The notes under the pieces are model-generated. The model saw only the letters and a program-made list of their open reading frames with translations. It was not told the DNA's origin and ran no database searches. A program made the position numbers and the translations under genes. From NCBI RefSeq assembly GCF_022812285.1, contig NZ_CP093300.1, positions 4,725,171-4,789,170 of the forward strand: a stretch of DNA of 64,000 bases, written 5' to 3'. This document shows positions 25,873 through 38,582 of this stretch, piece by piece. How positions within the stretch are numbered: the first letter of the stretch is position 1; every line of letters begins with the position of its first letter. The stretch is from Alkalihalobacillus sp. LMS39. GTDB lineage: Bacteria > Bacillota > Bacilli > Bacillales > Bacillaceae_F.

Positions 25873-26928
25873 TTAGCTTTCCTTTTCTTTTTCCCATTTC
25901 GAAATGTCTTCACGAACTCGAGGGGCAACCTCAGTTCCTAATAATTCAATCGATTTCATTACATCAGCATGCGGCATAGAGCCTACAGGGACGTGGAGCA
26001 TAAAGCGAGTAATTCCTACTTGTTTTCGTAGATGAATGATTTTGTCAGCAACGGTTTGAGCATCTCCAACATACAGTGCACCATCAAAGCTTCTTGCTGC
26101 ATCATAACTTGCCCGGTCATAATGTCCCCATCCTCGCTCTTTTCCAAGCTTATTCATCACTTGCTGGGTTGGTGCAAAATATTTCTCAGCCGCCTCTTCT
26201 GTCGTTTCGGCCACAAAACCATGGGAGTGAGAAGCGACAGGAAGCTTCGATGGATCATGTCCAGCTTGGAGAGCTGCTCGTTCATATAATTTCACGAGTG
26301 GCGCAAATTGAACTGGACTCCCTCCAATAATAGCAAGGACTAGTGGTAACCCTAGAATCCCAGCCCGAATCACAGATTGTGTATTTCCACCACTCCCAAT
26401 CCAGACAGGTAATGGCTGTTGAACAGGACGTGGGTAAATTCCGCGATTTTCAATTGCCGGTCGAAATTTTCCTTTCCATGTTACTTTTTCTGACTTACAT
26501 ATTTGTAAAAGCAACTCTAGCTTTTCATGAAATAATTCATCATAATCTTTCAAGTCATACCCAAATAACGGAAACGATTCGATAAATGAACCACGCCCAG
26601 CCATAATCTCAGCTCTTCCATTGGAAATCCCATCAAGTGTTGCAAAGTCTTGAAATACCCGAACTGGATCAGCCGAAGAAAGTACGGTAACGGCACTAGT
26701 TAATCGAATTCGTTTCGTTTGTGGGGCCGCCGCTGCTAGTATAATCGCAGGATTTGACGCAGCAAAATCTTCACGGTGGTGTTCACCGACACCAAATACA
26801 TCTAACCCGACTTCATCAGCAAGAATAATTTCTTCAACAACCTCTCGAATGCGTTCTGCATGACTTTTAACTTCACCTGTTTTCACATCAGGGGTTGTTT
26901 CAACAAATGTACTTATACCTATTTCCAT
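25873..26928 (-). CDS. LLM-class flavin-dependent oxidoreductase
   Basis: This 351-residue luciferase-like monooxygenase has EIGISTFVETTPD, GVGEHHREDFAASNPAI, the SSADPVRVFQDFATLDGISNGR region and PVWIGSGGNTQS, typical of the group sometimes labelled Atu2307 or SP_0267. These use reduced FMN and form a TIM barrel; the substrate is not predictable. The ATG at 26928 has TAGGAGG seven bases upstream. An upstream reading start would begin beyond the ribosome site and is rejected. It is transcribed alone on the minus strand. Confidence 0.88.
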   Translation of the reverse strand: MEIGISTFVETTPDVKTGEVKSHAERIREVVEEIILADEVGLDVFGVGEHHREDFAASNPAIILAAAAPQTKRIRLTSAVTVLSSADPVRVFQDFATLDGISNGRAEIMAGRGSFIESFPLFGYDLKDYDELFHEKLELLLQICKSEKVTWKGKFRPAIENRGIYPRPVQQPLPVWIGSGGNTQSVIRAGILGLPLVLAIIGGSPVQFAPLVKLYERAALQAGHDPSKLPVASHSHGFVAETTEEAAEKYFAPTQQVMNKLGKERGWGHYDRASYDAARSFDGALYVGDAQTVADKIIHLRKQVGITRFMLHVPVGSMPHADVMKSIELLGTEVAPRVREDISKWEKEKES

Positions 26929-27038
26929 AACGAACCTCCTAAGCCGAAGCTTCATTTACTTGTTATTTTCCCCTTTTCAGTCTGGGATATCAAGTTTTGT
27001 GCTTTTATGATATCGGCGTGGTCAAGGAAGCTTTCGCT

Positions 27039-27223
27039 ATTGGACGTGTGTTCCGTTATGACACTAAATCTTGCCTGTTTTTATTATTTAATGGACATCT
27101 ATTCCGTTACTTAACGATTATTAAAGAGTTTTTCTCTCAATTTGCGACATTAACGGAACAGATGTCCGATACGACTTTACATTTGCTCTTTTTTAACCTA
27201 TTAGCGGAATAGATGTCCGCTAG
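27039..27223. repeat. R1 repeat copy C
   Basis: Four units start near 27041, 27091, 27150 and 27201. The first is slightly eroded (TGGACGTGTGTTCCGTTA) and the others are close to consensus. It lies between the LLM gene start and the galactanase terminator. Confidence 0.9.
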
Positions 27224-27229
27224 AAAAAG

Positions 27230-27265
27230 CAAGCCCCAAAAGGTAAAGACCTTTTGGAGCAGCTT
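27230..27265 (-). terminator. Terminator of the gan operon
   Basis: On the minus strand CTCCAAAAGGT-cttt-ACCTTTTGGGG is followed by CTTGCTTTTT. It starts three bases after the galactanase stop codon. Confidence 0.85.
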
Positions 27266-27267
27266 TA

Positions 27268-30165
<2,898 letters not shown>

Positions 30166-32226
30166 TTAATTTCTCAAGACTTCTACAATTTTCACTTCGT
30201 ATTTTTTTAGCGTCACTTCGCCTATCATTTCTTCTTTTGTCATGATGTCTGTTACAGAAGTAGGGAATGACACGACTTGGCTTTCTTCTGTAAAGTTCAT
30301 AACAAAAACAAAGTCTTTATCTGGCGCTTGCCTTACTTGAACGGAAACACCTTCACCGTGTTGAACCGAAAATGCAGGCTTTAATTCAAGCTTTTCAATG
30401 AGTGTTCCATAAAAATGACGGTGAAACTCTTTTGGCAACCGTGCTCCAATATAATACGAGTGTCCCTTTTCATATTGGTGACTCGTAACTGCTGGTGTGC
30501 TTTCATAAAAGTCTTGCTCATACGTTGCCACCACGTTCGCTGAATCGACTTCTAGCACTGTCGCATAATCTTTCACCTCATATGACTCCCCTTCATATGT
30601 GACCGCATTTCGGTCAGTCGGGTAAAACGTATCTGTTTCTAACGGCTTTAGTCCAAAGATGTCTTGCAAACCTTGTGGCCAGCCGCCCATGTATGTTAAA
30701 TCAAATTCATTGACTAACCCACTAATATACGTCATCACGATCGTCCCGCCGTTAGCAACAAATGCTTTAAATCTCGCAATCGTTTCTTCACTTACTAAAT
30801 AAAGCATCGGTACAATTAATAGCTTATACGGAGCGAAATCTTGTTCCTTCGTAATGACATCAACTGAAATATCTTTTTCCCAGAACGTTCGATAATGCTC
30901 TTGCAATGTTTGTGGATATTGTTTTGTTTTTAATCCAAATCCTTGGGCATCATCTAACGCCCAGTTATTGTCCCAATCATATAAAATCGCAACATCCGAT
31001 GTTCGGTTTGTACCAACAATATCGGAAAGCTGTTCAAGCGTTTTACCAACTTGAGCAACTTCTTGAAACACGCGGTTGTTCGGACTATTATCATGGTCAA
31101 CAACAGCTCCGTGAAATTTCTCAGATGAACCCCTTGATTTCCGCCATTGGAAGTACAAGATACTATCTGACCCATGGGATACCATTTGCATGGAAGACAA
31201 TAAATGCATGCCTGGTCGTTTTGCTTTATTGACATTATGCCAGTTCACCGCACTAGGTGTGGATTCCATTAATAAAAACGGCTGTTGCTTTAAGCTACGA
31301 TATAAATCATCGATAAAACCGACTTTCATCGCTAAATTCGCGGTACTCTCCCAATCGTTATGCCAAGCCGGGTAGGCATCCCAACTAATCACATCCAAAT
31401 GCTTAGCAAACTTACTATAATCTAACCCTTGAAACGGAATTAAATCATGTGTATCAGCCATGAAGTTTGTCGTTATTGGAATTGACGGTGTTAATTCACG
31501 TAAAGGGACAATTTCATTTTCATAAAATGAAATTGTTTGGTCTGTTACAAATCGACGCCAGTCTAAATTCAACCCATGAACGGCACTTTCACCGATTGGC
31601 GAAGGTGATTCTACTTGAGACCAATTTGTATACGTATGACTCCAAAAAGGTCCCCACCATGCTTTGTTTAATGCGTCTAACGTTTTATATTTCTTTTTTA
31701 ACCATTCACGGAATGCCTCTTGACAAGCATCACAATGACAATCTCCTCCATACTCATTTGAAATATGCCATAAAATTAAGGCAGGATGATTGCCATACCG
31801 TTCTGCTAATAAGCGGTTCATCGTTTGTGTTTTTTCACGATATACTTTCGATGTAAAGCAATGGTTGTGTCTTCCTCCATGGTGTTGTTTTATCCTTGCC
31901 GCATTTACTCGCAACACTTCTGGATATTTTTGTGACATCCATGCTGGACGTGCCCCACTTGGTGTCGCAAGAATAACACGGCCACCGATGCTGTAAATGT
32001 TGTCGATGATTTCATCTAGCCATTCAAATTTATAGACGCCCTCTTCTGGTTCAAGTGCGCTCCATGCAAAAATCCCAACTGAAAATGTATTTGTATTTGA
32101 TAATTTCATCAGTTGGATATCATCTGCTAAAATATCAGGTCTGTCTAACCATTGGTCTGGATTATAGTCTCCTCCATGAAGCATAAACTTTGCTTTTGTT
32201 GTGAATGATTTTTCTTGTTTAGCCAT
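30166..32226 (-). CDS. ganA: Beta-galactosidase GH42 for galacto-oligosaccharides
   Basis: This 686-residue cytoplasmic enzyme cleaves galacto-oligosaccharides imported after galactanase action. The GH42 barrel has MLHGGDYNPDQW at its start, the acid/base Glu in WHISNEYGG, the zinc-binding Cys cluster CHCDACQ and the nucleophile Glu in FLLMESTPSAVNW. A trimerisation domain and a small beta domain follow. There is no signal peptide. It lies 37 bases after ganQ, and the start ATG has a GGAGAG site. Its position between the transporter and the galactanase matches B. subtilis ganSPQAB. Confidence 0.95.
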   Translation of the reverse strand: MAKQEKSFTTKAKFMLHGGDYNPDQWLDRPDILADDIQLMKLSNTNTFSVGIFAWSALEPEEGVYKFEWLDEIIDNIYSIGGRVILATPSGARPAWMSQKYPEVLRVNAARIKQHHGGRHNHCFTSKVYREKTQTMNRLLAERYGNHPALILWHISNEYGGDCHCDACQEAFREWLKKKYKTLDALNKAWWGPFWSHTYTNWSQVESPSPIGESAVHGLNLDWRRFVTDQTISFYENEIVPLRELTPSIPITTNFMADTHDLIPFQGLDYSKFAKHLDVISWDAYPAWHNDWESTANLAMKVGFIDDLYRSLKQQPFLLMESTPSAVNWHNVNKAKRPGMHLLSSMQMVSHGSDSILYFQWRKSRGSSEKFHGAVVDHDNSPNNRVFQEVAQVGKTLEQLSDIVGTNRTSDVAILYDWDNNWALDDAQGFGLKTKQYPQTLQEHYRTFWEKDISVDVITKEQDFAPYKLLIVPMLYLVSEETIARFKAFVANGGTIVMTYISGLVNEFDLTYMGGWPQGLQDIFGLKPLETDTFYPTDRNAVTYEGESYEVKDYATVLEVDSANVVATYEQDFYESTPAVTSHQYEKGHSYYIGARLPKEFHRHFYGTLIEKLELKPAFSVQHGEGVSVQVRQAPDKDFVFVMNFTEESQVVSFPTSVTDIMTKEEMIGEVTLKKYEVKIVEVLRN

Positions 32227-32262
32227 AGCTCTCTCCTTGTCCTTTCCTTTTCAAACCGTTTT

Positions 32263-33114
32263 TTATCCTTTCGTTCCTCCCGCTGTAAGCCCTGAAACAA
32301 AGAATTTTTGTAGCATAATAAAGATAATTGCAATCGGAATACTAATTAAAATCGCCCCTGCTGCAAACGTCGTATAGCTAGCTCCCATTACATCATTTAC
32401 TAAATTGTATAACCCAATTGGCAGTGTATATGCCTCAGGAGTTCGTAGAATTGTTGAGGAAAGCACAAAATCACCAAGTGGGCCAGTAAATCCATTCATT
32501 GCAACAACTGCAAGCATTGGTTTTGATAGAGGTAAAAGAATTTGCAAAAAAATGCGAGTATTGCTTGCGCCGTCGATTTTTGCACTTTCGTCTAAATCCA
32601 TTGGAATCGAATCCATATACCCCTTCATTAAATACGTATTCATCGGAATTTGCCCACCAATATAAAGCAAAATTAATAACCAATGACTGTTTACCATTCC
32701 TAGCATTTGTGCTAGTACAAATAAAGCGACTAAAGCTGAAAACTGTGGAATCATTTGCAATAGTAAAAACAACATTAATGCATTTTTTCTTCCTTTAAAA
32801 CGAAAGCGTGAGAATGCATATGCGGTAAATGAAACACTAATTAATGTTCCTATCATCGTAAACAAACTAATTTTTATAGAATTTAAGTACCACTGCCCAT
32901 ATTGCAAACTTTCCTTTCCGGCAAACAGCTCCCGGTAATGGTCAAGGGTTGGATTTTGCGGAATCATTGACGTACTCATTAAACTATTCCCGGGATTAAA
33001 ACTTGCTCCAATGGTCCATAGAAGCGGATATACAATAATAACAACGACAAATAGCAAAATCGAATAGGAGGTGAACAGTCGTAAGAACTTTTGTGTTTTC
33101 ATATTCCCTTGCAT
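32263..33114 (-). CDS. ganQ: Galacto-oligosaccharide ABC transporter permease, MalG type
   Basis: This 283-residue inner membrane permease has six helices. The ATPase-contacting EAA loop reads DESAKIDGASNTRIFLQILLP. It would pair with GanP and use a shared MsmX-like ATPase, since no ATPase gene is present in the operon. The start at 33114 has GAGGGGG upstream and lies three bases after the ganP stop. The sugar is inferred from the operon. Confidence 0.92.
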   Translation of the reverse strand: MQGNMKTQKFLRLFTSYSILLFVVVIIVYPLLWTIGASFNPGNSLMSTSMIPQNPTLDHYRELFAGKESLQYGQWYLNSIKISLFTMIGTLISVSFTAYAFSRFRFKGRKNALMLFLLLQMIPQFSALVALFVLAQMLGMVNSHWLLILLYIGGQIPMNTYLMKGYMDSIPMDLDESAKIDGASNTRIFLQILLPLSKPMLAVVAMNGFTGPLGDFVLSSTILRTPEAYTLPIGLYNLVNDVMGASYTTFAAGAILISIPIAIIFIMLQKFFVSGLTAGGTKG

Positions 33115-33117
33115 TTC

Positions 33118-34374
33118 TTACGCCCCCTCTTTAAATGAATTTGTTCGTCTAAATTGCCATAAAGCAATCGTAATAACAAATACAGATAATAGAATTGTTA
33201 ATGCTGCAGCTAATGAGTATTGACTTGACTGCAATGTCAATTTATAAATCCACGAGACGAGGATATCCGTTCCACCCGCCGTTGAACCTGGCATTGCAGG
33301 GCCACCACCATTAAATAGATAAATAATATTGAAGTTATTAAAGTTAAACGTATATTGAGTAATAATAATCGGCGCCATTGCAATTAAAATTAACGGCAAC
33401 GTAATATTACGAAATTTCGAAAAGATCGTAGCTCCGTCAATCGTAGCTGCTTCATATAAATCATCTGGAATCGATTGAAGAACACCTGTCGTGACGATAA
33501 AAATATAAGGGAATCCAAGCCAACCTTGCATAAAAATTAACGCTACTCTTGACCAGTTTGCATCTGTCATCCATGGTATCGGATCGATGCCAAAGGCTGC
33601 TAAAATCTCCATATTAATCGCTCCGAAACTATCGTTAAACAATCCAGCAAAAACAAGAATCGTGACAAACCCAGGCACAGCCCAAGGTAAAATTAACACC
33701 GTTCGGAAAAACTTTTTAAAACGAAGGTCTTTTTGATTAACTAGGACCGCTAAGAAAATTCCAAGACTAACTTGAAGCGTAGATGCTACAAGAGTCCAAA
33801 TAATGGTCCAGCCTAACACACCAAAGAAAGTCGAACGCCAAATATCAACCGTGAAAATTTTTGTGAATGTTTCAAATCCTACCCAATCTGCTAAATTTGC
33901 AGGGGGAGAATGGTATAAATCATAATTTGTAAATGCGAGAGCAAAACTAAATAGAATAGGGAAAATAACAGCAAAAATTAAGATAAATAAAGAAGGACCA
34001 CTAATCACATAAGGGTACCCTTGCTCAATTAAATGGTGGTATTGCTCTTTTAATGAACTTAATCTTAAATTTTGATCGCGTAGCTTTCCGTTTTTATAAG
34101 CATCACGGAAATTAATATAGTAGAAAGCAAGGCCAAAAATCGTCACAATAACGGCAATAATACCTTCTGCTAATAGAAAAATAGAGTTGTCACGAGGGAC
34201 TTCTGTTCCAAGAGTCATGAGCCCCCAATATCCCATATTTAAAAGATCTCCAAACACGACAAAAAAGGAGATACCGAGAGTAAGAAACACTGACCCTTTT
34301 ACCCACTGCTTATTGTAAAACTGGCCGCCTCCAGGAATTATCGATAATAGTAATGCCAATTTACGATGTTGCAT
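33118..34374 (-). CDS. ganP: Galacto-oligosaccharide ABC transporter permease, MalF type
   Basis: This 418-residue permease has an N-terminal extra region with two or three helices (ALLLSIIPGGGQFYNKQW, then AEGIIAVIVTIFGLAFYYI) before the six-helix permease core. The EAA loop is YEAATIDGATIFSKFRNITLP. MalF-type permeases of firmicutes often carry this DUF-like N-terminal extension. It lies between ganS and ganQ and forms the membrane channel with GanQ. Confidence 0.92.
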   Translation of the reverse strand: MQHRKLALLLSIIPGGGQFYNKQWVKGSVFLTLGISFFVVFGDLLNMGYWGLMTLGTEVPRDNSIFLLAEGIIAVIVTIFGLAFYYINFRDAYKNGKLRDQNLRLSSLKEQYHHLIEQGYPYVISGPSLFILIFAVIFPILFSFALAFTNYDLYHSPPANLADWVGFETFTKIFTVDIWRSTFFGVLGWTIIWTLVASTLQVSLGIFLAVLVNQKDLRFKKFFRTVLILPWAVPGFVTILVFAGLFNDSFGAINMEILAAFGIDPIPWMTDANWSRVALIFMQGWLGFPYIFIVTTGVLQSIPDDLYEAATIDGATIFSKFRNITLPLILIAMAPIIITQYTFNFNNFNIIYLFNGGGPAMPGSTAGGTDILVSWIYKLTLQSSQYSLAAALTILLSVFVITIALWQFRRTNSFKEGA

Positions 34375-34417
34375 CTTTTCACCTCATTTTAGATAACGAC
34401 GCCTTTTTTGCCGTTAT

Positions 34418-34460
34418 AGATGAATGGTGCCAAAACCGACTAAGGCTGGCACCATCATTG
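34418..34460 (-). promoter_or_regulatory. Intercistronic stem-loop after ganS
   Basis: GATGGTGCCA and TGGCACCAT pair across about 18 bases between ganS and ganP, with no T run. Such a hairpin commonly protects the binding-protein part of the mRNA and raises its yield. Confidence 0.6.
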
Positions 34461-34468
34461 TTTATTCT

Positions 34469-35755
34469 TTATCGCCCACCATGCATTGCTTGTATTTGAC
34501 CTTCTATAATTGTCACAGCCTGATTTAATGCTTCTTCTGGTTGGGATTTACCCGTTGCAATTGTTTGAAGTGCTGCATCAGTTGGAGACCAAACTTCATT
34601 CATTTCGGGAATGTTAGGCGTTAATTCAGCGAATTGAGATTGCTCTGCAACTGCCTGAGCTGCTTCACTTTCAGCGACAACAGGGTCATTTGCTAATGCT
34701 TGTACAGCTGGTACTTCTTTTGTTACTTCATAACGTATTCTTGAGTTTTCTTCATTTGTTAAGAAAATCACTAATTGCTCAGCTAGCTCTGCGTTTTTAG
34801 AATATGAACTTACATTATAGCTTTTTACCCCAACAAACGAACTCATGTTTTCACCGTTTGCTAATTCTGGTAATTTTACAACACCATAGTCAATTCCAGC
34901 TCTTTCAAATGGCTCTACATTCCAAGGACCAGAAATAACCGCTGTTGCTTTCCCTTCTGTAAACAATGACTCTAGTACATTAATTCCTTGCTCCCCGATA
35001 ATTCCGGATGGGAAGAGCTTTTCACTATAAAACTTTTGAATTTCTTGTGCTCCTTCGATTGCACCTTCATTATTTAAACCAACATCGCTCGGGTCAAAGT
35101 TTCCATCTGCATCTTTTCCAAAGATGTATCCACCGTAACCACTCAATACACTATTGGCATAGTAAATTTGGTCAAACAAAGCTAAAAATCCAAACTGACT
35201 TCCATCTGTAACTTCTTTAGAATGCTCATACCAGCCTTCTAATGTAGTTGGTACATCTTCCTCAGCAATTAACTCTTTGTTATAGAAAAGCATTGTCGTT
35301 TCAACTGCTTTAGGTAAACCATATACACTACCATTAACTGTTTGTGATTCCATCGCAACTTCAGTAAAGATAGATTGAACATCCTCCCCTACAGAAAGCT
35401 CTTTTAATAATCCTTCTGTTACCGCTGTTCCAATTTGGTCACCGGGCATTGTTAAAACATCTGGACCTGTTCCAGCTGGCCCATCAAGACGTAAATCTTC
35501 AATTTGTTGCGCATATGCTTTTTCTACGATACGAACAGTTACATCATGTTCTTCTTCAAACTTTGCGACAGCATCACGAATGCCATCCGCTTTCTCAATA
35601 TCTTCCCAAATGAGTAAATCATACTCGTTATTGTTTTTTGGTGCTTCTTTTTGCTCAGTTCCTTCAGAACCACTTTCTTGAGGCCCACAAGCTGCTAGAG
35701 ACACACTTAACGCAATTGCACCTAAAATGCCAAAATATTTTTTATACTTCTTCAT
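34469..35755 (-). CDS. ganS: Galacto-oligosaccharide-binding lipoprotein
   Basis: This 428-residue extracytoplasmic solute-binding protein has a lipoprotein signal: MKKYKKYFG, a hydrophobic stretch, and the lipobox LAAC at about residues 20-23. The mature part is a MalE-type fold, with LLIWEDIEKADGI, VLTMPGDQIG and SGPWNVEPFERAGI. The ATG at 35755 has AAAGGGTG upstream. It is the first gene of the transporter operon and lies behind a promoter, cre-like site and long palindrome. Its B. subtilis counterpart was formerly called CycB. Confidence 0.92.
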   Translation of the reverse strand: MKKYKKYFGILGAIALSVSLAACGPQESGSEGTEQKEAPKNNNEYDLLIWEDIEKADGIRDAVAKFEEEHDVTVRIVEKAYAQQIEDLRLDGPAGTGPDVLTMPGDQIGTAVTEGLLKELSVGEDVQSIFTEVAMESQTVNGSVYGLPKAVETTMLFYNKELIAEEDVPTTLEGWYEHSKEVTDGSQFGFLALFDQIYYANSVLSGYGGYIFGKDADGNFDPSDVGLNNEGAIEGAQEIQKFYSEKLFPSGIIGEQGINVLESLFTEGKATAVISGPWNVEPFERAGIDYGVVKLPELANGENMSSFVGVKSYNVSSYSKNAELAEQLVIFLTNEENSRIRYEVTKEVPAVQALANDPVVAESEAAQAVAEQSQFAELTPNIPEMNEVWSPTDAALQTIATGKSQPEEALNQAVTIIEGQIQAMHGGR

Positions 35756-35804
35756 TGTTTGACACCCTTTCAAAATTGGTTAGTAGAGTAAAGCGCTCTT
35801 TTTC

Positions 35805-35820
35805 TGTAAACGCTTTAGTA
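35805..35820 (-). promoter_or_regulatory. cre-like site near the ganS transcription start
   Basis: On the minus strand CTAAAGCGTTTACA resembles the CcpA site consensus, with mismatches at the left arm. It sits just downstream of the promoter, where CcpA would block RNA polymerase when glucose is present. Confidence 0.5.
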
Positions 35821-35826
35821 AATTTA

Positions 35827-35855
35827 ATATAGCACCTATAAGAAAACATGTAAAC
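35827..35855 (-). promoter_or_regulatory. SigA promoter of ganS
   Basis: On the minus strand TTTACA and TATATT are separated by 17 bases. The start of transcription should fall near 35820. Confidence 0.6.
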
Positions 35856-35885
35856 AATTTTTTTACTTAATTAAGTAAAAAAATT
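35856..35885. promoter_or_regulatory. 30-bp perfect palindrome, probable GanR operator
   Basis: The sequence is symmetrical around TTAA/TTAA with the core TTTACTTAATTAAGTAAA. It lies directly upstream of the ganS -35 box. A related palindrome precedes ganR itself. Confidence 0.65.
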
Positions 35886-35935
35886 TACAAAATTAATTTA
35901 CTAGACATGAATTTGTCTAAAATTAATTTTTTACA

Positions 35936-35958
35936 CAAAAAAAACGCCACAAAGGCGT

Positions 35959-35960
<2 letters not shown>
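35936..35960 (-). terminator. Terminator of ganR
   Basis: On the minus strand AAACGCC-tttgt-GGCGTTT is followed by T. It overlaps the ganR stop, so the operon downstream uses its own promoter. Confidence 0.8.
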
Positions 35961-36951
<991 letters not shown>

Positions 36952-36987
36952 TTAATAAAGCCTCCACTCATTTTCCTCTACTTTTTA

Positions 36988-37003
36988 AGTAAAATATTTT
37001 ACT
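36988..37003. promoter_or_regulatory. 16-bp palindrome upstream of ganR
   Basis: AGTAAAATATTTTACT is perfectly symmetrical and is followed by a half-site TTTTACTT. It shares the AGTAAA/TTTACT arms with the operator at ganS, which suggests GanR autoregulation. Confidence 0.55.
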
Positions 37004-37187
37004 AAATTTTACTTCATTTTTGTAAAAAGTCAAGTGCCTGCGAATTTTTGTTACGATAACTTAATAATTACAGAAAGAAAAGAGTAGAAGAAGGGGAAGA
37101 AAAATGCTTGTTTTTTAACGGGGATCGGAGACTGCTGTCAATCTTGAGCCAGACTTCCATAGGATGGTAACACTAAGAGTAGTGTTT

Positions 37188-37372
37188 TACGGACATTTGT
37201 TCCGTTATTGTTGCAATTCAACTATATTTACACTGCCGTTCGGACATCTGTTCCGTTACTTTGCGAAGAATCCTAGACATAAGACTAATTTTTAACGGAA
37301 TAGCGGAACGTATGTCCGTTAAAATCGCAGATATAACCTTTTTTCTTAGAATAACGGAACAAATGTCCGAAA
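37188..37372. repeat. R1 repeat copy D
   Basis: Four units start near 37190, 37240, 37301 and 37352, two forward and two inverted. It follows the terminator of the siderophore-binding protein gene. The stretch 37020-37187 between it and ganR holds no gene that could be supported. Confidence 0.9.
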
Positions 37373-37377
37373 TCAAA

Positions 37378-37406
37378 AAAACCGAAACTCATTGAGCTTC
37401 GGTTTA
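37378..37406 (-). terminator. Terminator of siderophore-binding protein gene
   Basis: On the minus strand AAACCGAAgCTCAatGAGtTTCGGTTT is followed by a T run, eleven bases after the stop codon. Confidence 0.85.
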
Positions 37407-37416
37407 CTGATTGGAT

Positions 37417-38418
37417 CTATTTTACTAAACTTTCTACAACATGGTCAATAATTTGGCTATTGGCTATTGGTCCTGTGTATAGCCAGCTTTCGCTTGGCGA
37501 GAATTCATGAACATTTCCTGCTTTTACAGCCGGGTTCGCTTCCCATAAAGATTCACTTAAAGGTGTCGTTTCCACACCAGTATCACTATTAATTAAAAAT
37601 AAATGGTCTGCATCAAGTTCAGCTAATTTCTCTAATGAAATTTCATTCCAGTTTCCTGTTGCATTTTCTGAAACTTCTTTTACCACACTAGGTATCTCTA
37701 AGCCAAGATCACCATATAATACAGCTCCACTTGAAACCGTTTCAGCAACCATAAAAAACTTTCCGCCTACTAACCATACTGCTGCAACGGATGGAGTACC
37801 GACCTCAGACTCAATCGACGCTTTCGCCTCTGCTGCCTTTGTATCATACTCAGCTAACACTTCGTTTGCAAGGTCCTCTTTCCCGAACACTTGTCCTACA
37901 CGGACTAATTCATCTCGCCAATCATTATTGACTTCTAAGCCAATGACATACGTCGGAGCGATTTTATTATATTGTTCATACTTTCCATCTTCCACCATAC
38001 TAGCTGAATCAACAATAATTAAATCTGGATTCATTTCCATCACAGCTTCAAATGGTAAATCATATGGAATTGTTGGAACATCCTTTAACTCATATTGAAG
38101 ATAGTCTTGTACCCCTTGTCCATCACTAATACTCCATTGTGCTGCTGGTTTAATGCCAAGAGCCACTAAATGATCTTCAAGATAACTAGCAATTACACGT
38201 TCTGGATTTGCAGGAACAACTACTTCATGGCCCATTGCATCTGTTAATACTCTTGTCGATGCTTCTTCTTGTACCTCTTCTGTTGGTGTTTGCTCTGTAT
38301 CTGTTTCAGGAGTTTGTTCCGATTTTGCTTCTCCATTGCCACAGGCTGCCAATGACAATGCAAGAACGCTTACTCCTAATAGTAGTGCTGTACTTTTTCT
38401 AGTTATTACTTTCAACAT
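37417..38418 (-). CDS. Iron-siderophore ABC transporter binding lipoprotein
   Basis: This 333-residue lipoprotein has a signal and lipobox SLAAC near residue 28. An acidic Glu/Thr/Gln-rich linker follows, then a class III binding-protein fold: RVIASYLEDHLVALGIKP, VMEMNPDLIIVDS and ISLEKLAELDADHLFLI. It should deliver a ferric siderophore to a membrane permease, but no permease gene is adjacent. The ATG at 38418 follows GAGGAGG. A near-perfect Fur box lies 33 bases upstream, so it is iron-repressed. The ligand is unknown; a petrobactin role is conceivable given the asb operon in this window, but is not shown. Confidence 0.9.
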   Translation of the reverse strand: MLKVITRKSTALLLGVSVLALSLAACGNGEAKSEQTPETDTEQTPTEEVQEEASTRVLTDAMGHEVVVPANPERVIASYLEDHLVALGIKPAAQWSISDGQGVQDYLQYELKDVPTIPYDLPFEAVMEMNPDLIIVDSASMVEDGKYEQYNKIAPTYVIGLEVNNDWRDELVRVGQVFGKEDLANEVLAEYDTKAAEAKASIESEVGTPSVAAVWLVGGKFFMVAETVSSGAVLYGDLGLEIPSVVKEVSENATGNWNEISLEKLAELDADHLFLINSDTGVETTPLSESLWEANPAVKAGNVHEFSPSESWLYTGPIANSQIIDHVVESLVK

Positions 38419-38450
38419 TTGAATCCTCCTCATGCTGTCTCTAAAGTTTT

Positions 38451-38469
38451 GATAATGATAATTACTATC
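38451..38469 (-). promoter_or_regulatory. Fur box
   Basis: GATAATGATAATTACTATC matches 17 of 19 positions of the Fur consensus GATAATGATAATCATTATC. It lies in the promoter region of the siderophore-binding protein gene. Confidence 0.88.
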
Positions 38470-38530
38470 ATTTAATTACAAATGATGATTTTTGTCAAAT
38501 TTATTTTCAAGGAAATATTTTTTCAAATTA

Positions 38531-38563
38531 AAAAAACGACCTATAATCATGATTAGGTCGTTC
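38531..38563 (-). terminator. Terminator of the ABC/PASTA operon
   Basis: On the minus strand AACGACCTA-atcatgat-TAGGTCGTT is followed by seven T, shortly after the PASTA gene stop. Confidence 0.85.
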
Positions 38564-38582
38564 ATTCATTCAAAACTATCTT

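Noticed and set aside
31467-31856. 129-codon plus-strand frame inside ganA
   Set aside because: It is antisense to a fully conserved GH42 region and has no ribosome site.
37081-37187. Four-codon frame with a ribosome site (GAAGGGGAAG) upstream of R1 copy D
   Set aside because: MLVF followed by a stop is too short to support; no downstream gene would be controlled by it.
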